Positions 9,305 to 18,087 are shown, numbered from the stretch's first letter. The stretch: DNA of 64,000 nt from Phytoactinopolyspora alkaliphila (GCF_010550695.1 NZ_JAAGOB010000002.1:310001-374000); one strand, 5' to 3'. Notes: generated from the sequence alone by a model not told the origin. Numbers and translations are program-made.

Positions 9305-10370
9305 GCCGGTCACCGGCGACGTCGGCCGTCTTCTGACCAGGGCCGAAGGCTCCGGCCAGCCCGGCGAAAGACCGCAGGACCTGGTCAAGCGCGTCGACCC
9401 GGTCTCGGTCGAGAACGCCGCCTCTCGCCCTGGCCTCGACGAACGCGTCGAAAGCGTCGACGGTGCCGTAACGCGGCTTGAAACCCAGCACCTCGTGCAT
9501 GCGGGTGGTGTCCACGCCGCGTCCATAGGTGAGAAATCGAGTCTGAACCGAGTCCATGTCCGCGATGCCGGCACGCCGCATCAGGCCTCGGACCACCGGG
9601 TGACCGAGGCTCGGCAGCGGCAGCGGCAGCCGCCCCGCTCGCCGCAATGCCTGGCTCAGGACCAGGAAGCCGTCGCCCGCGATGTTGAAGATCCCCGGAT
9701 GGTCCTGGATTGTGGCCATCCGCAACGCGTCCAGGCAGTCGTCCTCGTGGACGAGCTGGAAGCGCGGATCGCGGCCGAAGACGACCGGCACGACAGGAAG
9801 CACGAAATATTCGGACAGCACAGTACGAATGACCGGACCGAAGACGTTGGCCAGGCGCAAGATGGTGACGTCCACGTCGGGACGGCGCCGGGAGAATCCC
9901 CGCACGTAAGACTCGACTTCGCTGGCGTCCTTCTCGTATCCGCTACGAGCGGTGACGTTCTGCGCCATGTCCTCCGCGAACAGCGCCGGTGCCCGCGATC
10001 CCGCCCCATACACGGCCGTGGAGGACTTCACCACCAGCTTGCGGACCGAATCAGAACGCTGGCAGGCGGCGAGAAGCTGCATGGTGCCGATGACGTTGAT
10101 CTCTTTCTGCGGCACCCGCCCGCCGGCGTCGGCGCGCGTAGCCAGGATGTTCATGTGGACCACGACATCCGGCCGGGAGCGTGCGATTGCCCGGTTGATG
10201 GCGGAGGTGGTGATGTCGGCCTCGATGAACTCCACCCCGCCGAGCTCCGTGGGTGGGGGGACGACGTCGACACCGACCACCCGGTCGACGCGGGGGTCGT
10301 CGGCGAGAACCCGGGCGAGGCACGCTCCGAGGTACCGGGCCACTCCGACCACCATGACCACGCCGGTCAC
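9297..10370 (-). CDS. NAD-dependent epimerase/dehydratase (extended SDR, GalE2-like)
   Basis: A 357-aa extended short-chain dehydrogenase. The N-terminal nucleotide-binding loop is VVGVARYLGACLARVL, the first acidic residue follows at VVGVDVVPP, and the active-site region has VKSSTAVYGAG and YEKDASEVE. It matches Rv0501 (galE2) by context. The GTG start has GGAGG nine bases upstream. It is probably translationally coupled to the acyltransferase downstream, which suggests a joint role in envelope glycolipid metabolism. Exact sugar substrate unknown. Confidence 0.85.
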   Translation of the reverse strand: MTGVVMVVGVARYLGACLARVLADDPRVDRVVGVDVVPPPTELGGVEFIEADITTSAINRAIARSRPDVVVHMNILATRADAGGRVPQKEINVIGTMQLLAACQRSDSVRKLVVKSSTAVYGAGSRAPALFAEDMAQNVTARSGYEKDASEVESYVRGFSRRRPDVDVTILRLANVFGPVIRTVLSEYFVLPVVPVVFGRDPRFQLVHEDDCLDALRMATIQDHPGIFNIAGDGFLVLSQALRRAGRLPLPLPSLGHPVVRGLMRRAGIADMDSVQTRFLTYGRGVDTTRMHEVLGFKPRYGTVDAFDAFVEARARGGVLDRDRVDALDQVLRSFAGLAGAFGPGQKTADVAGDRHG

Positions 10371-10534
10371 CTACGCCCACCTCCTCACTACGCACCGTTC
10401 AGATCAGCGTATAGAGCCAGGCCGCCGAGAATACGGCGATCAGACGACAACGAGGTTGCGCGGCCACGGTACGCGTCCATCGGACACCAGACCCGCGACA
10501 CCCCCAGGCGGTGGCGAAGCGCGGGCCCAGCAGA

Positions 10535-10636
10535 CTACTTGCCCTGGCGACGACGCTGGACGCGTGTACGGCGCAGCAGCTTGCGGTGCTTCTTCTTCGC
10601 CATCCGCTTGCGTCGCTTCTTGACCACAGAGCCCAC
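10535..10636 (-). CDS. AURKAIP1/COX24-type 33-aa basic mini-protein
   Basis: A 33-aa ORF reads [20 protein letters not shown] followed by [13 protein letters not shown]: mostly Lys/Arg. This is the widely conserved actinobacterial mini-protein annotated as AURKAIP1/COX24-domain protein (Rv0500B in M. tuberculosis), related to a small ribosomal-subunit protein. It starts with GTG at 10636 and ends with TAG at 10535. It sits, as in mycobacteria, between the HTH gene and the galE2-like gene. A ribosome-associated function is likely but inferred. Confidence 0.9.
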   Translation of the reverse strand: MGSVVKKRRKRMAKKKHRKLLRRTRVQRRRQGK

Positions 10637-10833
10637 GGGGCACCCTCGCTCACTTCGTTCGGACAGGGCGGCACACGAAGCTCAACGCTCGCGTGCCGGG
10701 TCGCTCACAGTAGCTGAATCTCTGCGCACGATCACCCCAAGGGTACCCGCAATCTCAAGACGCCGGTTCACCCGAGGTGCACGCCCCGGTACCCGGGCCA
10801 AGCCACCCACCGGCGGCCTGCGAAGCGGCTGCG

Positions 10834-11064
10834 CTAGCCGGCCTCCATGCCCTGGACGTAGGAGTTGTGCAGGTACTCGTGGACGGCGCTCTCCGGTATC
10901 CGGAACGACCTGCCGACCTGGACGGCGGGCAGAGTCCCGGCATGGACCAGGCGATAGACCGTCATCTTGGATACCCGCATAGCGGTCGCCACTTCGGCAA
11001 CCGTGAGGAAACGCACTTCGCCCAGCGGCTTTCCTGGGGTCGCACCCGGCCCGCTCGTCGTCAT
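10834..11064 (-). CDS. Excisionase/BldC-like helix-turn-helix DNA-binding protein
   Basis: A 76-aa protein with one MerR/excisionase-type winged helix: FLTVAEVATAMRVSKMTVYR then LVHAGTLPAVQVGRSFRIPE. It corresponds to Rv0500A, which also stands next to proC. It probably binds DNA as a small developmental or metabolic regulator; no target is visible. A GGAGGA box lies directly before GTG-ATG, and the ATG at 11064 gives the better spacing. Confidence 0.88.
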   Translation of the reverse strand: MTTSGPGATPGKPLGEVRFLTVAEVATAMRVSKMTVYRLVHAGTLPAVQVGRSFRIPESAVHEYLHNSYVQGMEAG

Positions 11065-11258
11065 CACTCCTCCACCATGGCGCCGGCGGCGCGTACCTCG
11101 CGCGCGACAACGGCGACCTGATCATGATGGTAGTGGCTGATGTGACGTATGGGAAAGGGGTAAAGCGTAATAGCTCGCCTTCGCATGGTTTCGGGATGCT
11201 GAAAGCGCACATTCCGCCCACTCCAGCGACAACAACCCATGCCAGGGGCGGAGACCGG

Positions 11259-12455
11259 TCAGAAGGAGGGATCGAGGCCGTGAAGTGGGAATACGGCCGA
11301 GCGCGTGGACATGACGGACTGATCCAGGCGGTCCGCGGGATCGTATCCGTCCTCCCATGCCGGGAAGGTCGCCGAAGCCCCGTCGGACATCCGTACCGGT
11401 GGAAGCCCGAGATCCAGAGTCGAGGCGAACTCGCGCCACCGCGCCGGAACCGGCGTCTGCGGATCGATCGGGGCTCCTGCCGCGATCGCAAGCAGGTGAC
11501 TCCACGTCCGCGGCACGACGTCCACCAGGGAGTACCCGCCCCCTCCGGTGGCGAGCCAGCGACCGTCGCAGAGCTGCGCCGCCAGCTCCCCCACGGCAAG
11601 GATGGCCGCACGCTGGCCATCGACGGTGAGGGTGAGGTGCGCGAGCGGGTCGTCGAAGTGGCTGTCGCATCCGTGCTGCGAGACGAGCATCTGCGGTTTC
11701 CAGGCCCGAAGGACGGGTGGCACCACCGCGGCGAACGCCCGGAGCCACCCCGCGTCTCCCGTCCCCGGAGGCAGTGCGATGTTCACCGCCGTGCCCTCCG
11801 CGCCCGGCCCGCCAGTCTCGTCGGGGAAGCCCGTTCCGGGGAAAAGCGTGCGGGGCGATTCGTGCAGGCTGACGGTGAGCACCCGCGGGTCGTCGTAGAA
11901 GATGGCCTGAACGCCGTCACCATGATGGACATCGGTGTCCACGTACGCGACTCGCTCGGCGCCGGCGTCCAGCACAGCCTGGATGCCTGCCGCCACGTCG
12001 TTGTAGACGCAGAAGCCCGACGCCGCGCCGCGCATCGCGTGGTGCAGGCCGCCGGTGATGTTCACACCGTGGGTGCTACTGCCGGTCCACACCGCTCGGG
12101 CCGCCGACACCGTGCCACCCACGATCTGCGCACTGACCTCGTGCATCCCCCGAAAGCACGGGACGTCGTCGGTGCCGAGGCCGTAGGACAGGTCAGTGCG
12201 CCGAGGATCCGTGCCGGCCGCCCGGACCGCCTGGATGTAGTCCGGCGCATGGACCGTGGAGAGGAGCTCGTCGTCGGCCACCACCGGCGTCTCGACTCGC
12301 ACGCCGGGAAGGTCCAGCACGCCGAGTTCCCGGGCGAGCCGCATAGTCAGCGCGAGCCGCACCGGATCCATCGGGTGCGCCGGCCCGAAGTCGTATCGAA
12401 TCAGAGCATCGTCCCACGCCACCTGCAACGTAATGGGACGTCCGCCGGTCACCAC
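11259..12455 (-). CDS. acuC: Acetoin utilization protein AcuC / class I histone-deacetylase-like hydrolase
   Basis: A 398-aa arginase-fold deacetylase. The zinc-binding and catalytic segments are clear: GGLHHAMRGAASGFCVYNDVA, YVDTDVHHGDGVQ and GGGGYSL near the end. Family knowledge: AcuC removes acetyl groups from lysines, in Bacillus from acetyl-CoA synthetase, regulating acetate assimilation. The GTG start lies 6 bp after the proC stop codon boundary, so it is the last gene of the proline dehydrogenase-proC-acuC unit. It is an insertion relative to the mycobacterial order. Confidence 0.92.
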   Translation of the reverse strand: MVTGGRPITLQVAWDDALIRYDFGPAHPMDPVRLALTMRLARELGVLDLPGVRVETPVVADDELLSTVHAPDYIQAVRAAGTDPRRTDLSYGLGTDDVPCFRGMHEVSAQIVGGTVSAARAVWTGSSTHGVNITGGLHHAMRGAASGFCVYNDVAAGIQAVLDAGAERVAYVDTDVHHGDGVQAIFYDDPRVLTVSLHESPRTLFPGTGFPDETGGPGAEGTAVNIALPPGTGDAGWLRAFAAVVPPVLRAWKPQMLVSQHGCDSHFDDPLAHLTLTVDGQRAAILAVGELAAQLCDGRWLATGGGGYSLVDVVPRTWSHLLAIAAGAPIDPQTPVPARWREFASTLDLGLPPVRMSDGASATFPAWEDGYDPADRLDQSVMSTRSAVFPLHGLDPSF

Positions 12456-12460
12456 GAGTT

Positions 12461-13264
12461 CTAGACCTGGCCGGAGGACAACGCCCGCGACCGGTCCCGA
12501 GCAGCTTCGATGGCCGCTAGGAAATCGGCACGGACCCGGCCCTCCTCGAGCAGGCGGATCGCCGCAGCCGTGGTGCCTCCGGGCGAGGTCACGCCTTCCC
12601 GCAGGACCGTGGGGTGCTCACCCGTCTCACGCAGCAGTTTGGCCGAGCCGACGAGCGTTTGCACGACGAACTCGGTGGCCGTGGCCCGTGGCAGTCCCAT
12701 GTGCACGCCGGCCTCGATCATCGCCTCCACGACGTAGAAGACATAGGCCGGGCCGGAACCGGAGATGGCCGTCACGACGTCCATCTGCTTCTCCGGAACA
12801 CGCTGCACCTTGCCGGTGGAACGCAGCAGGTCCTCCGCCACCCGCAGGTGGCTGTCGTCGCAGTGTGAACCCGGAGAGATGGCGGCCATCCCCTCGTCGA
12901 CCAAGGCGGGGGTATTGGGCATCACCCGCACTACCGCGACGCCCTCGGGAAGCCGAGACTCGATGAAGCCCGTGGTGATGCCGGCCGCGAGGCTCACGAC
13001 GAGATGGTCCGGGCGCACCGAGTTCGCCACCTCGTCCAGAAGAACACCCATGTCCTGGGGCTTGACGACGACGACGACCGTGTCGGCACGCTTGACCGCG
13101 GTGGCGTTGTCCACGACCTCGACGCCGTACCGGTCCGTCAGCTCCCGGGCCCGCTCCGGCCGCCTCTCGGTCACCAGGAGCTCGTCGACCCGCTTGCCCG
13201 CTCGGACCAGCCCGGAGAGAAGGGCCTCGCCCATGACTCCGGCGCCGAGAATCGCCACTGTCAT
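12461..13264 (-). CDS. proC: Pyrroline-5-carboxylate reductase
   Basis: Reduces 1-pyrroline-5-carboxylate to proline with NAD(P)H. The 267-aa protein begins MTVAILGAGVMGEALLSG (Rossmann glycine motif) and has the family C-terminal signature (HMGLPRATATEFVVQTLVGS; LREGVTSPGGTTAAAI). ATG 13264 overlaps the stop of proline dehydrogenase by four bases, so synthesis and breakdown enzymes are translationally coupled. The longer open frame upstream is not used. Confidence 0.96.
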   Translation of the reverse strand: MTVAILGAGVMGEALLSGLVRAGKRVDELLVTERRPERARELTDRYGVEVVDNATAVKRADTVVVVVKPQDMGVLLDEVANSVRPDHLVVSLAAGITTGFIESRLPEGVAVVRVMPNTPALVDEGMAAISPGSHCDDSHLRVAEDLLRSTGKVQRVPEKQMDVVTAISGSGPAYVFYVVEAMIEAGVHMGLPRATATEFVVQTLVGSAKLLRETGEHPTVLREGVTSPGGTTAAAIRLLEEGRVRADFLAAIEAARDRSRALSSGQV

Positions 13265-14202
13265 CGCTTGCTCGCCACCGATCGCAAAAACAGGGACAGG
13301 TTGGCCGGCCGTTCCGCCAGCCGCCTGACCAGGTACCCGTACCAATCCTCACCGTACGGCACATAGACCCGTACGCGCTCCCCGGCACGCACCAGCCGCA
13401 ACTGCTCGTCCGGGCGCACGCCGTACAGCATCTGGTACTCGTAGCTGCCTTGCTCGCGCCGGTACCTGGCGGCCAGAGATCCGGTGATCTCCACGAGCCT
13501 CGGGTCATGCGTGGCGAGCATCGGGTATCCAGGGCCGGCCAGGAGGATCTTGGCGCACCGTACATACGAGCGATCCACCTCCGCGCGGCTGGAGAACGCC
13601 ACGTCCGGCGGCTCGTCGTACGCACCCTTGCACAGCCGGACTCGCGAGCCCTCGGTGGCCAGGTCACGGCAGTCACCCTCGGTGCGCCGCAAGTAGGCCT
13701 GAAGGACGGCGCCGGTCTCAGGGAAATCTAAGCGAAGCTCGCGCAGTATACCCAGTGTGGAATCGGTAGTGGTGTGGTCCTCCATGTCCAATGTGACCGT
13801 GGTCGCGGCGTTCCGGGCAGCGTGGCAGATACGTCGCGCCTGCTCCAGCGCTATCTTCTCGCCATCGTTCGGCAACGCCTGGCCCACCGCGGAGAGCTTG
13901 ACCGAGACCTCGGTGTCCGCCGCGAGGCCGGCCTGATGAAGCGCACCCAGCAACGAGACGTACGCGTCACCCACACGCCGGGCTTGCGCGGCGTCGAGAG
14001 TGTCCTCGCCGAGATGATCGATAGTGACCGCGAGACCTTCTGTCACGAGCTCGTCGGCCACCCGTATCGCGTCTTCTTCACCGGTTCCTGCCACGTAGCG
14101 ATTGACCAGCCGACGAGTCACCGGCACTCGCTCTACGGCACTCCTGAGACGCACACTCCGGGCCGCCCCCAAAAGCAGCGACCGCGACAACGATCCTGGC
14201 AA
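13261..14202 (-). CDS. Monofunctional proline dehydrogenase
   Basis: FAD enzyme that oxidises proline to 1-pyrroline-5-carboxylate, passing electrons to the respiratory chain at the membrane. The 313-aa TIM barrel shows VTLDMEDHT, QAYLRRTEGD, RLCKGAYDEP, and the C-terminal EYQMLYGVRPDEQ and YVPYGEDWY motifs. The start is TTG at 14202, with AAGGGA 9 bases upstream. It is unusual that it directly precedes and overlaps proC, the opposite reaction; no P5C dehydrogenase gene is in the window. Confidence 0.92.
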   Translation of the reverse strand: MPGSLSRSLLLGAARSVRLRSAVERVPVTRRLVNRYVAGTGEEDAIRVADELVTEGLAVTIDHLGEDTLDAAQARRVGDAYVSLLGALHQAGLAADTEVSVKLSAVGQALPNDGEKIALEQARRICHAARNAATTVTLDMEDHTTTDSTLGILRELRLDFPETGAVLQAYLRRTEGDCRDLATEGSRVRLCKGAYDEPPDVAFSSRAEVDRSYVRCAKILLAGPGYPMLATHDPRLVEITGSLAARYRREQGSYEYQMLYGVRPDEQLRLVRAGERVRVYVPYGEDWYGYLVRRLAERPANLSLFLRSVASKR

Positions 14203-14346
14203 CGCAACCGTCCCTTCGCGCCCCGAACGAGCTTGATGGTGGCCAGATTACGGCACGCGCAGCACGGTACGGCCCAGAAGGACGCCGGATTCTGCGAGCC
14301 CTGGCGGAGCCGGCGCCCGCACGGGACGTTCAGCGCGCCGCGGCAC

Positions 14347-14916
14347 CTACTCGGACTCGTCCCGGATTCCGAGAACGTCGCGGACGACGTCGAGCACCAG
14401 GGGCCGGAGCTCCGCCGCCGGGACGTCGGGCATCGTCACCACCGCCATGATCACTCCGATGGCCGAGAGCGTACGCACGCGGTCGGCCAACGGCAGGTCC
14501 GCCTCCGCCAGCAGCGACATGAGCTCTTTGTCGTGGCCCTGCAGGCGGGGAACCATGCGGGAGGTGCTGGCGCCGGTGATGTCGTTCATGACATATGCGA
14601 CCAGCTCACGGTGGCACAGCAGCAGATCGATGTACCGCTCGACCACACGCATCCGGGCGGCTGGACCGGCCAGCCCGGCCGCACGCGAGTCGGCCAGGAT
14701 CTTCTCTTCCTCGTCCGCCACCGGGCGCAGCAGGTCATCCAGGATGTCCACCTTGCTGCGGTAGTGGTAGTAGACCGCGGCCTTGGTGATGCCGAGCGCG
14801 GCAGCGATCTCCCGCAGGGACGTCTTCTCGTATCCCTGCCGGGTGAACAGCTCGAGGGCCACCTCTCTGATACGGGACGCCGTATCGGGCGCAACGTCTT
14901 TCGCGTGCTCGGCCAT
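14347..14916 (-). CDS. TetR family transcriptional regulator
   Basis: A 189-aa TetR repressor. The HTH is at about residues 15-60 (IREVALELFTRQGYEKTSLR; GITKAAVYYHYRSKVDIL). The C-terminal ligand domain is of unknown specificity. ATG 14916 is preceded by GAGAGG with a 6-base spacer; the ORF could extend upstream but without an SD. It is divergent from the PAP2 gene, and a perfect palindrome lies in the shared 135-bp promoter region, so it probably represses itself and the PAP2 gene. Confidence 0.9.
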   Translation of the reverse strand: MAEHAKDVAPDTASRIREVALELFTRQGYEKTSLREIAAALGITKAAVYYHYRSKVDILDDLLRPVADEEEKILADSRAAGLAGPAARMRVVERYIDLLLCHRELVAYVMNDITGASTSRMVPRLQGHDKELMSLLAEADLPLADRVRTLSAIGVIMAVVTMPDVPAAELRPLVLDVVRDVLGIRDESE

Positions 14917-15007
14917 CGACTGCCTCTCTTCCGGCCATGTGGTCGGAATCACGTAACAAATCCACAAAACGATCCGCACTTGTCACCCGTCAAGCATTAG
15001 TATCTAT

Positions 15008-15031
15008 CTTACTTGCCGGCTGGCAAGTAAG
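15008..15031. promoter_or_regulatory. TetR-type operator palindrome
   Basis: A perfect inverted repeat: CTTACTTGCC, 4-bp centre GGCT, GGCAAGTAAG. It lies between the divergent tetR and PAP2 genes, 20 bp before the PAP2 start and just ahead of its GGAGG box. Length and symmetry fit TetR-family operators. Binding by the adjacent TetR is inferred. Confidence 0.75.
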
Positions 15032-15051
15032 GAACTGGAGGTCCGGATGTC

Positions 15052-15909
15052 ATGGGAGTCCGGGTAATCGATAAAGCACGCAAGGCGAGCAGCCACGCCC
15101 AGTTGCGCCGCGGGGCCCGCGAGGTGGTCCTCATCGCGGCGGCTGCCCTGCTGTATTCGCTCGTCCGTGGGCTGACCGATGATCGCGTCAATATCGCATT
15201 CGAGAACGCGGAACGGGTCATCTCATTCCAGCGCTCGCTCGGCATCTTCGTCGAACCCGAGATGCAGAGCTGGGTCGCGGGCAACGACGCGGTCATCAAC
15301 ACGATCAACGCGGTGTACATCGCCGGATACTGGCCTGTGCTCCTGGGCACGTTCGCCTGGCTGCTCTTCCGGCAGCCGGCGCGATACGCGCTGTTCCGCA
15401 ACGCGCTGCTCGCTTCCGGGGCCATCACGCTGGTGATCTTCGCGCTGTTCCCGCTCGCGCCGCCGCGCTTCCTTCCCGAGCACGGGTTCGTCGACACCGT
15501 TTCCGAGAACTCCGCGGCCTACCGTGACTTCAGCGCCTCCCCGTTCGTCAACGAGTACGCGGCGATGCCGAGCCTGCACTTCGGCTGGATCCTGCTCGTG
15601 GGAATCGCCTGGGCCACCGTGGGCCGGACCGCGCTGGCGAAGGCGGCCGGCATGGCCATGCCGGTGCTCATGTTCACCGCTATCGTCCTCACCGGCAACC
15701 ACTACATCGTCGACGGGATCGTGGGCGGGCTGGTCGTGCTGCTCGGCCTGGCCGTCGCCGTGGCACTTGAGCGGCGCAGGGCTCAGCGCATGCCCACGCC
15801 CGCACTCGAAGAGCCGCGCCTGTCACAGCAGCAAGAGGTCCCGGCAGGACCGCACACGGAGACCGTTGACAACGTTCGCTCGCAGCCGCGGATGGTCGCG
15901 CAGCGGTGA
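15052..15909 (+). CDS. PAP2-superfamily membrane protein (Aur1/inositolphosphotransferase-like)
   Basis: A 285-aa polytopic membrane protein with about six hydrophobic segments. The PAP2 phosphatase/transferase signatures are MPSLHFGWILL and GNHYIVDGIVGG. This branch resembles phosphatidic-acid phosphatases and phosphoinositol transferases acting on lipid phosphates at the membrane. GGAGG stands 10 bases before ATG 15052; the nearer ATG at 15047 leads to an early stop. The C-terminal ~45 residues are a soluble, charged tail. Likely controlled by the divergent TetR. Confidence 0.85.
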   Translation: MGVRVIDKARKASSHAQLRRGAREVVLIAAAALLYSLVRGLTDDRVNIAFENAERVISFQRSLGIFVEPEMQSWVAGNDAVINTINAVYIAGYWPVLLGTFAWLLFRQPARYALFRNALLASGAITLVIFALFPLAPPRFLPEHGFVDTVSENSAAYRDFSASPFVNEYAAMPSLHFGWILLVGIAWATVGRTALAKAAGMAMPVLMFTAIVLTGNHYIVDGIVGGLVVLLGLAVAVALERRRAQRMPTPALEEPRLSQQQEVPAGPHTETVDNVRSQPRMVAQR

Positions 15910-15918
15910 GACCGTCGC

Positions 15919-16518
15919 TCACGAGGGGGGCACGTACTGCTGGATCACCGGGCCGATGAGCGCCACGATCTCCTCTTCGGACGCCGAGGCGAGCGGCTCG
16001 ACCTGAACCACGAACCGCAAGACCGCCATGCCGATCAATTGAGAGACCATCGCCTCCGCCCGCAGTGCCGCGTCCGGGGCATCGCCGAAGACCACGACGA
16101 TCCGGCTGAGCAGCACGCGGGTGACGAACTGACGCAGCAGGGCCGCGGCCGCCCCATGGGTCATCGCGGAGCGCAGCAGGGCGAGCAGCGGGCCACGGAC
16201 CTTCGGATCACCCCACACGGCCAGGAATGTCCTGACGGCCCGTTCACCGATCTCGTCGCGAGGACTGCTCCTGATCGCGTCCGTGATGACCGCGGGGTCG
16301 AGGTTGATCTGCATGGCGACGAGAAAGAGATTCTCCTTGTTGCCAAAGAAGTGGTGGATCATCGCAGGATCCACGTTCGCCCTGGCGGCGATGGCGCGCA
16401 CGGTCGCGCCTTCGTAGCCGCGCTCTTCGAACTCGGCCCTGGCCGCGACCAGGACGTCGTCGCGCGTGCTCGCGCCCCCGGGTCGCCGGCCCGCACGGGA
16501 GCGCCGAGCACGCGTCAT
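15919..16518 (-). CDS. TetR family transcriptional regulator
   Basis: A 199-aa repressor with N-terminal HTH (VLVAARAEFEERGYEGATVR; ANVDPAMIHHFFGNKENLF) and a C-terminal domain of the TetR_C type (residues about 90-195). ATG 16518 is chosen because GAGAGG is 9 bases upstream; GTG 16524 is too close to it. It is encoded just downstream of the two ABC-exporter genes on the same strand and is probably their local regulator, as is common for drug exporters. Confidence 0.88.
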   Translation of the reverse strand: MTRARRSRAGRRPGGASTRDDVLVAARAEFEERGYEGATVRAIAARANVDPAMIHHFFGNKENLFLVAMQINLDPAVITDAIRSSPRDEIGERAVRTFLAVWGDPKVRGPLLALLRSAMTHGAAAALLRQFVTRVLLSRIVVVFGDAPDAALRAEAMVSQLIGMAVLRFVVQVEPLASASEEEIVALIGPVIQQYVPPS

Positions 16519-16582
16519 CGTCACAGTCCTCTCACCGATCCTGCCGCCTCATCACGGCGACCCCGACCGCAACAAGGCACCT

Positions 16583-17311
16583 TCAGGCCGTACGGCGGCG
16601 GAGCGTGGTCGCGCCGAGCGCGAGCAGGCCGAGCGCGAAGCCGACGACGATCGTGATCTCGGCCCACACACTGGGATCAGCTGAGAGCTGCGCTTCTCGC
16701 ATCGCGTCGACGGCGTACGACAACGGCAGGACGTCCGAGATCGCGCTGAGCACATCCGGCAGTTCCGACCTGGGCACAAGCAGGCCGCATAGCAAGAACT
16801 GCGGGATGATCAACGCGGGCATGAATTGCACGACCTGGAACTCGGATGCGGCGAATGCACTCACGAACAGCCCGAGAGCCACGCCCAGCAGCGCGTCCAG
16901 AACGGCGATGCCGAGCAGGATCCACGCCGGACCGGCCACGTCGAGTCCCAGCGGTCCGAGCGCCAGTCCGCCGGCGAGCAAGGCCTGGACCACGGCCACA
17001 GCACCGAACGCGACGGCATAGCCCACCAGGAGGTCCAGCTTGCCCATCGGCATCGACAGGAGCCTCTCCAGCGTCCCGGAGCTGCGTTCCCGCAACGTGG
17101 CGATCGACGTGACAAGGAACATGATCATGAAGGGGAAGATCGCCAGCAGCGCCGGTCCGATCCGGTCCCACACCGGCCCGCCGTCGTACACCCACCACAG
17201 CAGAGTGAGCAGGAGGCACGGGACGACGAGCATCATCGCCACAGTCCGGTGGTCATGCATCAGCTGCGCCAGGACCCGCCGGGCGGTGGCAATGGTGATT
17301 CGCAGGCTCAT
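16583..17311 (-). CDS. ABC-2 type transporter permease (drug exporter, DrrB-like)
   Basis: A 242-aa inner-membrane protein with six predicted helices and the ABC-2 pattern (RERSSGTLERLLSMPMGKLDLLVGY; FQVVQFMPALIIPQFLLCGLLVPR). It forms an efflux complex with the ATPase encoded immediately upstream; ATG 17311 overlaps that stop codon by four bases. Substrate cannot be told from sequence. Confidence 0.9.
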   Translation of the reverse strand: MSLRITIATARRVLAQLMHDHRTVAMMLVVPCLLLTLLWWVYDGGPVWDRIGPALLAIFPFMIMFLVTSIATLRERSSGTLERLLSMPMGKLDLLVGYAVAFGAVAVVQALLAGGLALGPLGLDVAGPAWILLGIAVLDALLGVALGLFVSAFAASEFQVVQFMPALIIPQFLLCGLLVPRSELPDVLSAISDVLPLSYAVDAMREAQLSADPSVWAEITIVVGFALGLLALGATTLRRRTA

Positions 17312-18069
17312 GGGTGACTCGCTTTCGAGACGAGATGCAAGAAGGCCTGCTCGGCGTCCGGCGTACCGGTGTGCTCGAGCAGGCTGGGCAGGCTGTCATC
17401 GGCCAGCAGTGCGCCCTCGCGCAGCAGAACCAGTCGCTCGCAGCGCTCCGCCTCGTCCATGACATGGCTGGACACGAGGAGCGTCGCGCCGTCGGCGGCT
17501 AGCTGATGGAAGAGCTGCCACAGCTCCTGCCGGAGCACCGGATCCAACCCGACGGTCGGTTCGTCGAGGACCAGGAGCTCGGGGGTGCCCAGAAGTGCCA
17601 CCGCCAGCGAGACCCGGGAGAGCTGACCACCGGAAAGGTTCGCGGCCAGCTGGTCGGCATGCCGGACCAGGTCCACCTGCTCGATCACCCGGTCGACGTC
17701 GGCCCCCGGGGCGTTCAGGACGTCGGCGAAATAGCGCAGGTTCTGCCGGATGGTGAGGTCACGATAGACACTGGGCGCCTGCGTGACATAGGAGACACGG
17801 CTGCGCAGCTCCGCTGCGCCGGCGGGCCGCCCGAGCACCTCCACGCTCCCCGCCGCGATCTTCTGGACTCCGACGATGGCGCGCATGAGCGTCGATTTTC
17901 CCGAGCCCGACGGTCCGAGCAGCCCGGTGAGGGTGCCGGGAGGCACGTCGAGATCGAAGCCGTCGAGCACCGTCCGCGCTCCGCGGATCACTCGCAGCCC
18001 GCGGATGCGCACTGCGAGGCAGGCGTCCCGTTCAGGTCTCGACCTCGGGTCGCGCGCTAAATTCACCAT
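17308..18069 (-). CDS. ABC transporter ATP-binding protein (exporter, DrrA-like)
   Basis: A 253-aa ATPase: Walker A GPSGSGKST, Q-loop YVTQAPSVY, signature LSGGQLSR, Walker B LLVLDEPTVGLD, H-loop SSHVMDEAE. It energises the adjacent ABC-2 permease. No Shine-Dalgarno is visible before ATG 18069, so the mRNA may be leaderless or translation may begin at GTG 18066. A 36-bp imperfect dyad spans the start codon and may be the operator of the downstream TetR. Confidence 0.92.
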   Translation of the reverse strand: MVNLARDPRSRPERDACLAVRIRGLRVIRGARTVLDGFDLDVPPGTLTGLLGPSGSGKSTLMRAIVGVQKIAAGSVEVLGRPAGAAELRSRVSYVTQAPSVYRDLTIRQNLRYFADVLNAPGADVDRVIEQVDLVRHADQLAANLSGGQLSRVSLAVALLGTPELLVLDEPTVGLDPVLRQELWQLFHQLAADGATLLVSSHVMDEAERCERLVLLREGALLADDSLPSLLEHTGTPDAEQAFLHLVSKASHP

Positions 18070-18087
18070 ACGTTGAATATCGCGCGC
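18052..18087. promoter_or_regulatory. Imperfect 36-bp dyad over the ABC-exporter start codon
   Basis: Two 14-bp arms, GCGCGCTAAATTCA and TGAATATCGCGCGC, flank an 8-bp centre; 12 of 14 positions are symmetric. The start codon of the exporter ATPase (18067-18069) lies in the centre. A regulator bound here would block initiation of a leaderless or short-leader transcript. The TetR at 15919-16518 is the natural candidate. Confidence 0.5.
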
